DNA from: Apodospora peruviana
Taxonomy: Eukaryota; Ascomycota; Sordariomycetes; Sordariales; Lasiosphaeriaceae
DNA length: 64,000 nt
NCBI GenBank assembly: GCA_033439685.1
Contig: JAUEDM010000004.1
Span: 1,426,001-1,490,000, forward strand
Direction: 5' to 3'
A program made the translations under genes and the position numbers. This document shows positions 33,823 through 44,015 of this stretch, piece by piece. The notes under the pieces were generated by a model. The model was not told the origin of the DNA. It worked only from the letters and a program-made list of their open reading frames with translations, and did no database searches. The stretch's first letter is position 1. The number at the start of each line of letters is the position of its first letter.

Positions 33823-35047
33823 GCGAAATACTTCACACGGTACAACCTCACTCCCTCTCCACCATATTCAACGTTTGATTATTTCCAATGAAATCTGCAA
33901 CTTACGTGTAAGATCGGGGCAAAACCTGCCAATTTCTTGTCCAGGGGTCCATCCCACAGTTCCTCCTTCTCGGTTCTCGCCAATCGGGCCCGGCGGGGAG
34001 CTGACGCAGCCTCTCATATGACGGTCGACATCGAACTCATCCAAACATGCAACGCCATTTAGAAACCATGAACCGTACATGAAAAGGTCTAGTTGTGACT
34101 GCTACACTGCAGAGTCTGTCAGCCTGCGCCCAAGGTGCACCTCACGCCATTCTCTCCTTTTCTTTTGACCGGGCATTATAACCTAATTTAACTATCGCGA
34201 TTATACATTCGGAGCGTCCCTGATCAGGACCTTTCTTTATAAGTCTCCTTTTGATACGTAACAACCTTCGTTGTGGAGGGGCTAGGGCTTCCTTAATATC
34301 TGAGGTAGTGTATTACTACACAGCCCAGTAACGTATATCCCCAAGAAGCCGGCAGCATAAACCACCAATATTTCTTAAAATTAACATGTATCGTATTTGT
34401 TAGGCTTTTCATTATCATACTGTCGGTAGTGTCTCTGCCTTTAACTCAGCAAGGTTCGTAGCACTTTTTGCCTACACATGTCTCAAGATATCATGAGCCC
34501 ACTTATATGGAATGTGCGGATCAGACATGAGATCGAGGCCCTGGCTGGTAGGGCTAGCGAGAGCGCACCCAACTCGATATCCGGTTGCCTCGGACTTTCA
34601 TCCACAGGCCCACCACAGACAGAGTAACTCTCCGAAGTACCTACCTACGTATATACAGCTGTGTCGTATTTCATTTTATGGATATTGTGAATATTCGCGC
34701 AATCAACATCAAGAACACTGTTGACCAAATTAAGATAAAGCCAGTAAGATTCTTGCAACGCTAGCAATCCTAACCAAGGTATGCAGTTTCTAAAAGATAT
34801 GTATGATTGCCGACACGACAAACTGTAACCCAATGTCTATAAACTTCTCTAGCACAAGGATAAACCAACGCTTATCATGATCTCCTTGCGCAGCTTTGCG
34901 GAGCCCTGTTACTCGTCTCATCATGTCCTCTCTCGCGCGACACGGGCCATATCCCATCATGGCTCCCTCTAGCCCCAAACTAATATAATAGACCTAGCCC
35001 TCTGGCTTTTCCCCTAACCTTTACCACCAACCGCAAACCAAACACAC

Positions 35048-38000
35048 TCAGCGCATCTCGCGATACATATTCCGCGGCGGACGATCCAAAAAGACGACGT
35101 CATCGTCATCCTGCGCCGGCTGTCTTTCGTAATACCGCTGTTCTCCAGCCTGAACCAGGCCACCCAGATCCTGCCGCATCACGTGGGATGAACCTTCGGC
35201 TGGAAGAACACTATAGGCGCGGGAAGCTGCTGCTGCTGCTGCCGGCTGCACGACCTCTCTCCGAGAATCAGGGGGGACTCCGCCTGCGGCGGCGTATTTA
35301 CGCAAAGGGATCTCCGGTCGCATGCTGCCCATCTGGCCGCCGCCGTACTCCCTCCCAACCTCATACCGAATGGGCTCCCCGGGCCGGACGCTCGCTGACC
35401 GTGTAGAGATATACTTCCGTACATGTTCATCACCCACGCGTCTTTCATACGCAACGGGAACTTCATAGCGAACCCCCTCTGGCGGTCGCACACTGCCAGC
35501 TCTGAGCTCATAGTAGTCGTGAGGTCGCTCTTCAGCAGGCCGACGATCGTAGACCGGAGCGGCGCTTTCGTATCGGGTCGGCTCCACAGGCGGATGGACG
35601 CTTGCCGGGCTTGATATGTATTCACGCGGCGCCTCAACGCCAGGGCGGCCGTCAGGACGGCCTCGCGCCTGCATGTATTCACCAGCAGGTGGCGCCATAG
35701 ATTGACCCGAGTATGCGCGTTCCCTGTACGTGCGAAGTTCGGGGCCGGCGAGCTCTGGCTGTGTTATCAAGCGCCGCGGCGCTGGGTAAGTGGGTGAGGT
35801 TGGTTGGTATACCATAGCGTCATCTTCAAATACCCCAGGTCTCCGCGAAACAGGTTGGGGTGGTGGTGGTAGTGGTGGTGGCAGCCCATACAGAAACTCA
35901 GAATTTGCCACCCTGTGCTCGGAAACAGGTCCATCCCCGGCTACCGTTGGAGGACGGGGAGGTTCGAAATATTCGCGGCCATAGGCATCCACAATGATAC
36001 GGGTCGGGGCCGCCCTTGGGGGGAGCATGGCTGGAGGTGGGCGCTCGTACCCAACCGGCGAACCAGACCGTTCACGATATGCTGTCGGATGCACGCTCAT
36101 CCTAGCAGCAGTAGCAGGTTCACGGAAGTAGGTCGGAGCCTCCCCAAAGGTCGAGTCTACAGCGTGAGAGACAGCTCGTGCCGTACGCACCTCCCGATGA
36201 ACATAGGGGGCTGGGTGAACGCCCGGTGAGTCCCCAGGGCCCTGACGAGCGCTTGCGGGAGGTCTGGTGTCCTCATAATACACCCTTTCATATCTGGGGT
36301 AAGCGACGACAGCAGGCTCAGCATCATGACGAGGACGACGCAAGTCTTCCCGACCATACTCCATAGCCCCGTCTCCACCGTAGCTCCTCGGTTCGTAGCG
36401 CTCCCGGTAGCGCTCGTCTACTATAATCGGCTGATCGTATCGAGATTCGCCTTGCCCGAGATCTAGCTGTTGTGGTTGCGACTGTCTCTGTCGCTTAGTG
36501 GGTCGTGAATAGGGCTGCGCGGACATTGGGGAAGGAGATCGCGGCTCAGTTTTAATGTAGGGCGATGCCACAGCCTCAGGATGAAGTCTGTCCGCCTTTC
36601 TCTTCTTTTTCCTCTTTTCCTTGTTCTTGGTCCTGTCAAGTGATCGATTCGCTTGTGGGGAGCTCTCCGGACTGGTTGCTGCGGAAGGCTGCTTTCGGAG
36701 AGCAGCTACCTGGGCAGGGGTAGCTCGACGACCACTCGAGTCTGACAGAGCGAGGTGCTGCTGACGAGCAACAGCGAGAGGAGAAACATGGGCAGGCTGG
36801 GGTGCTATAGGAGACAGGTCGTGAGCGCGAACTACTGGAGAGTCATTCCGACCAACGGCCTGGTTCAATAACCGCTCGCTGACCATAGCAAGATCGCGCG
36901 CATCCGCAGACCTATTCTTTGCTGTGTTGACGGACTCCTCAGAGCGGCTTGCCACACCGCTCCCCTGCGAACTAACGGCCTCTTGGGCCAGGAGCTGCCG
37001 AAAGGCTCGGCTGACACTCGTCGCCTCACTCGACAAGCCAGCCGCTGCCGGATTGGCAGACTGACGGTTTATACTCGAAGGGGTCGACGTGCCCGGCGCT
37101 GCCCGCTGCTGAGGCTGTAGGCCCGGAAGGTTTCTTGGAGGGGATAAGGCGGGAACAGTGACCTGGGTCTGGTTGGACTGGACGGCAGGCTCAGGTTCGA
37201 ACTCGGGCTCGTAGGGCGAGGCATCCCGCATCTGCTCGTCATCAGACTCATTCGGGAGGCGTGATATCTGGTGAGACTGAGGGGTGTCGTGTTGGCTCGA
37301 GTAGAAGGTATTGTCGTCAAACGAGTCGCTCGAAGCTGAGGCGTTAGCAGCTGTGTCATCAGTAGGTTGAGCATCTGTCGCCTGAACCACAGCCAACGCC
37401 CTTTCTAGGACATCGGCGACATCAAAGTCAGTAAGCTGCTCCCACGCCGCAGCTTGAACAGAGGCTTTTTGCAATGCGCGTCGTTGTTCAACCTGCTCCT
37501 TGAGAGCACGCTCGACTCTCTGCCGATGCAACTGTATCTCGGCTTTTATCAAGTCGTCAGACTTCTCCAACAAGACAGGATTTATCTCAACCTTTCCAGG
37601 AGCAAACGACCTAGACCGGTCACTGGAAGAGCCTGACAAAGTACCCAGCCCAGGAAGTGCCGGATAAGAGTTTACCGGAGGCAGTTGAAGGTTTGACTGA
37701 TGGGACTGGAAATTGTCAACTACTGGGCGGCTGCCATTCGCCAAAGTTTTTGTAGCTGCCTTTGCCTTTTTGGACTTTGAAGCGACAGACGTGATAGGAG
37801 CAGCAGCAGCAGTAGAAGCAGCAGATGGGAGAGGGACCCCGGAGCCAGCGTTAGAGCCGGAGCCGGCTGTCGGTTTCCCATGCAAGTGGGATGGCTTGAT
37901 GCGCGGATGCAATCCGCCAACAACCTCGTCGTGAAAGCGTAACAGGTTCTCGTACTGGCGAAGCTCGTGCATTTCGTCGGGGGTGAGCGACGAAATGAAC

Positions 38001-38074
38001 GAGCCATTTCCCATCTCTCCCCCATCTAAAACCCCTCTTGCAGCCATCATGGAGACCATCGCGCCCTGCGCCAT
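35048..38074 (-). CDS. Large disordered protein of unknown function
   Basis: One uninterrupted exon of 1008 residues. I do not recognise the family. A short ordered-looking helical segment near residues 28-62 (SLTPDEMHELRQYENLLRFH, then DEVVGGLHPRIKPSHL) is the only part that looks like a conserved domain. A charged helix-prone stretch near 175-220 (KAEIQLHRQRVERALKEQVE) may be a coiled coil. There is a strongly basic run KKEKRKKKRKADR near 490-505, a likely nuclear localisation signal. The second half is Tyr/Arg/Pro/Glu-rich with repeated YE, RP and PP motifs, ending FLDRPPRNMYREMR. Composition suggests a nuclear protein with condensate- or RNA-related behaviour, which is inference. An intronless frame this long supports a real gene. 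Confidence 0.82.
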   Translation of the reverse strand: MAQGAMVSMMAARGVLDGGEMGNGSFISSLTPDEMHELRQYENLLRFHDEVVGGLHPRIKPSHLHGKPTAGSGSNAGSGVPLPSAASTAAAAPITSVASKSKKAKAATKTLANGSRPVVDNFQSHQSNLQLPPVNSYPALPGLGTLSGSSSDRSRSFAPGKVEINPVLLEKSDDLIKAEIQLHRQRVERALKEQVEQRRALQKASVQAAAWEQLTDFDVADVLERALAVVQATDAQPTDDTAANASASSDSFDDNTFYSSQHDTPQSHQISRLPNESDDEQMRDASPYEPEFEPEPAVQSNQTQVTVPALSPPRNLPGLQPQQRAAPGTSTPSSINRQSANPAAAGLSSEATSVSRAFRQLLAQEAVSSQGSGVASRSEESVNTAKNRSADARDLAMVSERLLNQAVGRNDSPVVRAHDLSPIAPQPAHVSPLAVARQQHLALSDSSGRRATPAQVAALRKQPSAATSPESSPQANRSLDRTKNKEKRKKKRKADRLHPEAVASPYIKTEPRSPSPMSAQPYSRPTKRQRQSQPQQLDLGQGESRYDQPIIVDERYRERYEPRSYGGDGAMEYGREDLRRPRHDAEPAVVAYPRYERVYYEDTRPPASARQGPGDSPGVHPAPYVHREVRTARAVSHAVDSTFGEAPTYFREPATAARMSVHPTAYRERSGSPVGYERPPPAMLPPRAAPTRIIVDAYGREYFEPPRPPTVAGDGPVSEHRVANSEFLYGLPPPLPPPPQPVSRRPGVFEDDAMVYQPTSPTYPAPRRLITQPELAGPELRTYRERAYSGQSMAPPAGEYMQARGRPDGRPGVEAPREYISSPASVHPPVEPTRYESAAPVYDRRPAEERPHDYYELRAGSVRPPEGVRYEVPVAYERRVGDEHVRKYISTRSASVRPGEPIRYEVGREYGGGQMGSMRPEIPLRKYAAAGGVPPDSRREVVQPAAAAAASRAYSVLPAEGSSHVMRQDLGGLVQAGEQRYYERQPAQDDDDVVFLDRPPRNMYREMR

Positions 38075-38909
38075 TAGACGGGCTGGTTGCTGGAGGTGGT
38101 TGGTGTCGATGAGACGCGACAGCTCAGCAACGCGAGCAGGACATCAAATACTGGACGGGTCGCGATCAGGCTGTAGGTATCTAGCCAACGCAAGATCGGC
38201 GGTATCAATACTGAGGAAGGCGCGCTCAGTAGACTGCTGGGAAATGTATGCCTCTGTGTACCTGTGACCCGGACGCGAATAGAGTATTGTCTGGAGAGGT
38301 GGAATTCACCATCAGCTGCCGAGGATACAAATCGCCATGGCGAGTTGGCGGATGGAGTTTTCCTGTCGCGTTGTCTTTGGACAGTTCGAGTCTTCGACGG
38401 GACCCGCACTGACACAGTGGAGAAATAATGCACGGGCCACCAGTCTTGCCTTCTGCAGTCTGCTGCCAAGACCGCCTGAAAAGGTGCAGTGTGCCAGTGC
38501 ACTGTGACTGGCCGGCCTGACTCAAACAACAACTGCACTTCGAGACTGCACAGCCCTGCTGAAAGCAGGTACAAGTTGGGAAAATACAACTCGACGCAAT
38601 GCTTGGGTTCAGACGGATAGGTAAGCAACGATACCTGGTATAGTCCAATATATAAGATCCCGAAGACCTACGATGTTTCTTTATGAAAATCAGTGAAAAT
38701 TGACCAGTATCAATTTGAAAAAGCCAAAGCCAAAGCCAACCTAGACACAGTGTTGAGAACCCGCCCTACCTTTCTGTCTTTATAATTGGATTTCGCTTCA
38801 AGCACTTGCCGATTTGCTCCTTTCCATTCACACAGCAAACAACCAGAACAACCACCGCACCCGAATCGCCTCCCAGCTTACCTTAGTAACATACATACAC
38901 TTACTCGCC
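38075..38909. promoter_or_regulatory. Divergent promoter: disordered protein / 5'-nucleotidase
   Basis: 835 bp between divergent start codons. The antisense open frames here (to 184 codons) do not look like protein. No element recognised. Confidence 0.45.
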
Positions 38910-39831
38910 ATGGACAAGGAGCAAGAAAGAAGTACCAGTGGGGTAGAGGAGACGCCCAGACAAGTCTTCTTCTTGTAAGTGGAATGTCCTCATGGAGATA
39001 AGCAGACAGGGACTCATACTAAGGCTGCCAATAGCGATATCGACAACTGCCTTTATCCGAAGAGTAGGTTTCTGGTGCAAATTTGCTTATTCTTCTTGAC
39101 AAATGAACTGACCAGTCTTGGCTAGGCGCAAAAGTCCACGATCTCATGGCGCAATTGATCGACGAGTACTTCGCCAAGCACCTGTCCCTTCCATGGGATG
39201 ACGCTGTTCGGCTGCACAAGGAGTACTACCAGAATTATGGCCTGGCGATTGAAGGTCTGGTAAGGCACCATCAGATCGACCCGCTGGAGTACAACGCCAA
39301 GGTCGACGACGCACTGCCTCTGGAGGATGTCATCAAGCCGAGACCGGAGCTCAAGAAGCTCCTCGCCGACATAGACAGAAGCAAGGTCAAGCTGTGGCTG
39401 CTGACGAATGCCTACATCAACCACGCGAGACGAGTTATCCGCCTGCTGGAGGTCGACGAGTTCTTCGAGGGCATCACGTACTGCGATTACAGCTCCGTCC
39501 CCCTGGTGTGCAAGCCTCATCCCGACATGTACGCTAAGGCCATGGAGGAGGCGGGCGTCGAAAGGAACGAGGATTGCCTTTTTGTCGGTATGTTAGAACA
39601 ACGTATGGTCCTGTCTATGCAAAGTAATAACCAAATCTTTATGCGTTTCCAGATGACTCTTATATCAACTGCAAAAAGTCACAGGAGTTGGGCTGGACAA
39701 CAGCACATCTAGTAGAGGAAGGAGTCCCAGAGCCCAAGACACCAGCGTCCAAGTACCAAATACGGCACTTGGAAGAGCTGCGATCAACATTCCCCCAGTT
39801 TTTCAAATCCGAACCGGAAAAGTCGGGTTAA
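38910..39831 (+). CDS. Pyrimidine 5'-nucleotidase, HAD superfamily (Sdt1/Phm8-like)
   Basis: Exons 38910-38974, 39035-39063 (29 nt), 39126-39587, 39653-39831; 244 residues. Dephosphorylates nucleoside monophosphates (UMP, CMP) in pyrimidine salvage in the yeast relatives. The four HAD motifs are all present: DxD at D23 and D25 (FFFDIDNCLYP, split across intron 1), the motif II Thr in LWLLTNAYINH, the motif III Lys in VCKPHPDMYAKAM, and motif IV DDSYINCKKS, restored by the last intron. The helical cap includes HKEYYQNYGLAIEGL. The 29-nt second exon carries DIDNCLYPK. Could equally be Phm8-like (lysophosphatidic acid or nucleotide phosphatase); the motifs do not separate the two. Confidence 0.92.
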
Positions 39832-40113
39832 AAGCTAGGCTCACATAGATATAAAGGCAAAGAGTTAGGCGCATATGTCATGAATAGAAACCCCTATTTC
39901 TATCTACTAATCCCAAGATATGCTCCTGGACTCCGTGACATCATGTCTTCGTCTAGGCGACCTTGTCCACGGCCAAGGGACCGTCCACCGACCTAATCAA
40001 ACCCGTAAGCTCTGCAAACTCCACATGAAAAAAAGGGTATCGCAATATTTCCTTCCAAATTCGCCATAATAACGCCATGAACCGTGTAAAAAAATCCCAT
40101 ACCAGGGCGAGTC
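39832..40113. other. Intergenic between convergent 5'-nucleotidase and med21
   Basis: 282 bp between stop codons. Nothing recognised. Confidence 0.55.
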
Positions 40114-40605
40114 TTAGTACCGACGGATACCCCGAAGGACTTGGTCGAGTCTCAACAAAACTTCCTCCTTCTCCTTGACCGCCTCGAGCCGTTGCGCTTC
40201 GGCAACTTTGAGTTCCTCCTCCAAATCCCGGATCGACTGTTCCTGGTCGCGCTCGCTATTGTCGAGACCCGGCAGGCTGGAGATGAGGTACTCTATCTGC
40301 TGCTCCTTGGTGATGAGGTCGCGCGCGAGCTCGATCTGTCCGGCCTGGAACTCTTCGGCGGCAAGTGTTTCCACTTCGTCTGGCTGTTCTGCTTTCTTAT
40401 CGGGGACCTTGTCGTTGGGCCCAAACGTCTCGAAGTCGTGGTGCCGTTCGATGTAGTAGAAGCAAGCGATGAACTGATTCGCCAGCTGGTTTACGGGTAG
40501 CGATGCTTCTAGGTCAGCCCTGCTGTTTTTTTATGGGAGGATAATTTGGAAAATCGATAATACCTGATCTACAGCATCCTGTAGCTGTGTGAGACGGTCT
40601 TCCAT
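40114..40605 (-). CDS. med21: Mediator complex subunit 21 (Srb7)
   Basis: Exons in transcript order 40564-40605 and 40114-40485, 78-nt intron (GTATTA...CTGACC...CCAG); 137 residues. Med21 heterodimerises with Med7 in the middle module of Mediator, bridging transcription factors and RNA polymerase II. The joined N-terminus MEDRLTQLQDAVDQLANQF is typical, and FYYIERHH follows. The C-terminal half (about 62-130) is a long coiled coil, ARDLITKEQQIEYLISSLPG then SIRDLEEELKVAEAQR. An earlier possible acceptor (AACAG at 40532) was rejected because it gives a stop or breaks the AVDQLANQF frame. Divergent from rrg7. Confidence 0.93.
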
Positions 40606-40935
40606 ATTTTGCGACGTAACGCGGTGCAATGCGCTGGTTTGGAGGTGTGAAAATGGGAGGAGACTTGCGATTGCGCTGCCCGTCGAGTCTTTGACGTTTG
40701 GAGGGTCCCGACGCCCTTTGGCTTTCACGAAAATTGGGCCAATCATAACGGGGCTTGCGCACAGTGCAAAGTTCAACTCCAAGGCTTGGCAGCGTCGTCA
40801 AGCCCGACAATACGGATCCGTAGGGACCTTACGGATCCCGTCACGGGGCGACTCCATCTGAACTTTGCCACTGCAGCCTCGAACGTGTTGGCCCGGACAT
40901 TGGAATATCAAAACGTATCGTTGTTGATTGACTTG
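40606..40935. promoter_or_regulatory. Shared divergent promoter: med21 / rrg7-like
   Basis: 330 bp. Contains GGGACCTTACGGATCCCGTC (40829-40848) and a nearby TACGGATC (40811-40818), related to the TACGGA motif seen elsewhere in the window. Confidence 0.4.
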
Positions 40936-41945
40936 ATGGCAACGATGAGGTGAGCCGGTCGGTCGGAATGTGCGCAAGGATGTGGATGTCTTCAAGATGT
41001 TGGGTCTCCCAGGGAGTAAGACCAAGAACGCTTTTGGATTGTCATTGTATACCTGCCTCTCTTAGCCGTCAGAGATTCTGCACCGGGCAATCACTCCGTG
41101 GGACGGGTCCGGACGATTCCACCCACTCTGGCGCCAAGTCGCCAACATTACCCCCGCCAGCATCAGTAGCATTACCAACACAACCACCAGCAAGACCACC
41201 ACTAGCACCATCACCAGCACCATCACCAGCACCATCACCAGCACCATCACCAGCACTACAAACAGAACCGTCACCGATAGAATCAGAAACACCACCGGCA
41301 CCTGCAGCCCAACCGGAAAGCGCCGGTCTACCTCTAATCTACCCTGGCGGCATCTCAACTAACCACCATGACTTGGCATCCTTCCTCGAATACGCCGAAC
41401 GCACCGGCTTAGACAAGAGCTCCACCGTCTTCGTCGGCACCCACTATGAATACACCGTGGCCGCCACGCTGGCAAACCATGGCTTCAACCTGCGCAGGAT
41501 AGGCGGCGCCCACGATTACGGCATCGACCTCCTGGGAACGTGGACGGTGCCGTCGTCCGTGGAGCCGCTCCGCGTCCTGATCCAGTGCAAGGCCACCCAA
41601 AAATCGGGGCCCCACCTCATCCGTGAGCTGGAAGGCGCGTTTGTAGGCGCCCCGGCCAGCTGGAGACGCGCGGTTGGGACTACTCTGGCCTTCTTGGTGA
41701 CCGACAAACCGGCTACCAAGGGGATCAGGCAGGCGCTGGGCCAGACCTTGTGGCCGATGGGGTCTATCTCGTGTTCGAGGGAAGGCCATGTCTACCAGAT
41801 GCTGTGGAATGAGCTTTGTGTGCCCAGGGGGCTCGTGCACATGGGTATTGCGACCCGATACGACGATAAGGGGGAGCAGCAGCTCGTTTTGACACATCAT
41901 GGGAAGCAGTTGTATTATGGTCCTACTCGTGAGAGCAACGCGTGA
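40936..41945 (+). CDS. RRG7-like mitochondrial protein (required for respiratory growth)
   Basis: Modelled as exons 40936-40949 and 41066-41945, 297 residues. The C-terminal ~190 residues match the RRG7/DUF2034 family: VFVGTHYEYTVAATLANHGF, RRIGGAHDYGIDLLG, VLIQCKATQKSGPHLIRELE, and TLAFLVTDKPATKGI. The fold resembles a restriction-endonuclease-like core (invariant D and QCK). In yeast the family is needed for respiratory growth; molecular role not known to me. The first ~110 residues form a basic leader (SRQRFCTGQSLRG) then a Pro/Ala-rich linker with an APSP repeat. The start is uncertain: the model joins MATM to SRQRF across a 116-nt GTGAGC...TTAG intron; the unspliced alternative is ATG 40968. 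Divergent from med21. Confidence 0.82.
41204..41263 (+). repeat. 12-bp minisatellite inside the rrg7-like gene
   Basis: About five tandem copies of AGCACCATCACC, in frame, encoding an Ala-Pro-Ser-Pro repeat in the linker before the conserved domain. Confidence 0.85.
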
Positions 41946-42342
41946 ACCTAATAGCCATTGGGGTGTGCAGTCCAGTTCTGGTCTGACGGGGCCAACTGTA
42001 TTAAGTAAGGTGTAAGGATAGATGGATTGTACCAACAAAGCATGTTTATATGTAACGTAGAGATACCACGCCAGACATACCGACGGATAGCATGAAGACC
42101 TAACCGTCCTCTTGGGGATTCCGGCCTGACAGAGTGCAACGCCTGAGCAGAATTTCTAAAAACCTTAACTCCATCTTGGAACGGCGCTAATGCGTATGAT
42201 TCGATGGATTCGACGGACAGAAGCTCGTTCCCAAGAAGCAATATTGAACGAACGGGTCGACTTGAAGATGGTCGTCTTTCCAACGCACTGCCCGGAGAAT
42301 AACGAGGGTGGAGAGCAAGGCAACAAGGTCCCAAGTGCCTGT
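41946..42342. other. Intergenic between convergent rrg7-like gene and small charged protein
   Basis: 397 bp; expected 3' untranslated regions. No gene seen. Confidence 0.55.
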
Positions 42343-42936
42343 TCACTCTTCCCACACAGCCTGCTTAGCTTTGAGAGCCTCCTCATCCCTCTTCTTCTGC
42401 AGCTCCTTCTCCTCCTCCTTCCGCCGCCGCTCTTTTTCGCGAACAGCGCGATCGTATGCCCGCTGCTCCTCAGTCAGCTTGGGTACTTTCATGCCCAGAG
42501 CGCTGGCGATCATGCGGCGGGCCACCGCATCCGTCTTTTCTGGCCTTGGCTTGGTCTCTGCAGCAGCACTGGGTGGGTTGCTACTACCAGCACTGGGGGC
42601 ATCATCGGGGGACTCGTCGATCGTTAGGGATGTTACCCCGGCGGTTGGAGAAAATGGCCGCCTGCTGCCATACGTTGGCGACATGGGTGTTGGAGGCGGG
42701 GCTCTCGTGCCGGCTGCTCGGGTACCGCCGTTGCCGGCCTCCACCGGTGCCGTCTCTGAGTCATCGCCGCCTGCGCCATGCTCTAATTCCATATCGGAGG
42801 AGCTTAAATCCTCGTCCTCCCAACTGTCGGCGACGGCAGGGACCTTTTTCGCCCTGGCAGTCTTACCCGGCCCCACCGTCTTAAGCGACAGTTTTGAGAC
42901 CTTGGAGGCGATGTCGGCTTCGATCTGGGAGGCCAT
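42343..42936 (-). CDS. Small charged protein of unknown function
   Basis: Single exon, 197 residues, starting MASQIEADIASKVSKLSLK. I do not recognise the family. Visible parts: an N-terminal amphipathic segment (1-20); an acidic patch with Trp (SWEDEDLSSSDMELE, about 37-51) that may bind a basic partner; a Pro/Ser/Gly-rich middle; and a C-terminal 65 residues predicted helical and highly charged (VARRMIASALGMKVPKL, then EKERRRKEEEKELQKKRDEE), likely a coiled coil ending in AVWEE. The conserved-looking helix ALGMKVPKLTEEQRAYDRAV suggests a real protein. The ATG at 42936 is the first after an upstream stretch that lacks protein character, although the frame is open to 43434. Confidence 0.75.
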   Translation of the reverse strand: MASQIEADIASKVSKLSLKTVGPGKTARAKKVPAVADSWEDEDLSSSDMELEHGAGGDDSETAPVEAGNGGTRAAGTRAPPPTPMSPTYGSRRPFSPTAGVTSLTIDESPDDAPSAGSSNPPSAAAETKPRPEKTDAVARRMIASALGMKVPKLTEEQRAYDRAVREKERRRKEEEKELQKKRDEEALKAKQAVWEE

Positions 42937-44015
42937 GGCGGAATGAGAGATATAGAAGCTCCAATTAAATCGGGTATACAAAAAATGTGTATGTAGGTCA
43001 GGTACGTGTGCAGATATCAAAACGTCATTAACGGCAATGACCACAGCAAGAGGAGAAATCGGTCGATGGTGTCTTGTGTGAAGTATGTACAACCACAACG
43101 ATCCGGGGAGGGGGGGGAGGGGGGTCGCACAAGAAAGCGCAGATATGATATCACCTGAGCAGCGAACAGGTGGGGTGTTTATGGTTGTTATCGGAGAGAA
43201 AGAAAGCCAGGCGACAATGGTCGATATATGAAGAGACAAGCTTTCGAACCGGTGGAGGCAGTGATGGATGCTATAAATTGAAATTAGAGTAAGCCGGGAG
43301 CTGTTGCGGTTTTTCCTTTGAGCCGACTTGTTCGAGTGACCGAAGAGAAAGGGCAACTGGCATTCAGACTTCAAGGTCGTACTGTACTGATGAAGACGAG
43401 ATTGGGTTGTTTGGTTGAATAAAGCCAACCGCATACCGACTGGTCAGGTGTGGTCCACTGCCGATATAAGAGTCCAATATCCAATACGATAGCATGGAAC
43501 AGCATGGGACAGTGGCACCATTTGGCCCGTGGGATCGATCATCGTGGGACACGCAGTGGAGAGCAGCCTGGAGGAGTGGCTGAAGCTACCTTTGATAGGT
43601 GCTGTGGCTGAACTGTGCTTCAGGTCTGGTCGGTCGGTGCGACCCCTGTCGACCGGCCCGGAGCTAATTGACTTTCTCCAATTTCTGCCGTCACTGCAAC
43701 CAAAGCCAACTTCAAACTCGCCTCCATTATTCATCAGCCATCGCGAAGTCATGGGTCTCGGGCTGTTCGGGGCGTTGACGACAAGAAGCTGCCAGTAGAC
43801 TACGCACCAACTCGGCGAGGGGTTTTCAATTCCCTTAATCATTCTGTATCATTATTTGAAGCCTGTTTTCTAGATCTCCATTCGCATACACCCTTGCGTT
43901 CCACTCCTCGTCGCCTCCCGACTTCCATCTCGACCGCCTGAATCAGTGCCTGTCCAAACCGGCAAATCCTGACGTCAAGTTTCCCGCGGCCCATCTGGCC
44001 CTCATATCCCTCAAC
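42937..44015. other. Divergent intergenic region: small charged protein / lon
   Basis: 1.1 kb. Includes a G-rich tract at 43105-43124, C-rich in the sense of the minus-strand gene. The ~150 bp before 44016 are pyrimidine-rich, the likely lon leader. No gene seen. Confidence 0.55.
43105..43124. repeat. G-rich purine tract
   Basis: GGGGAGGGGGGGGAGGGGGG, about 170 bp upstream of the minus-strand gene's ATG. Confidence 0.85.

Larger units (their letters stand above)
32296..35047. other. Gene-free stretch with simple repeats upstream of the KH gene
   Basis: 2.75 kb. The first ~750 bp are the promoter and leader of the minus-strand KH gene, with a GCAGCG repeat and a G-rich tract. From about 33180 to 34700 the sequence is AT-richer with palindromes GGTACCTAGGT (33233-33243) and TCCGTACGGA (33246-33255). 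No gene seen. Confidence 0.55.

Noticed and set aside
38074..38648. 140-184-codon minus-strand frames upstream of the disordered-protein gene
   Set aside because: They overlap each other in two frames and end or begin at the promoter; probable leader sequence.
40486..40563. Earlier acceptor AACAG inside the med21 intron
   Set aside because: It gives an in-frame stop or the wrong phase; the later CCAG at 40486 restores AVDQLANQF.
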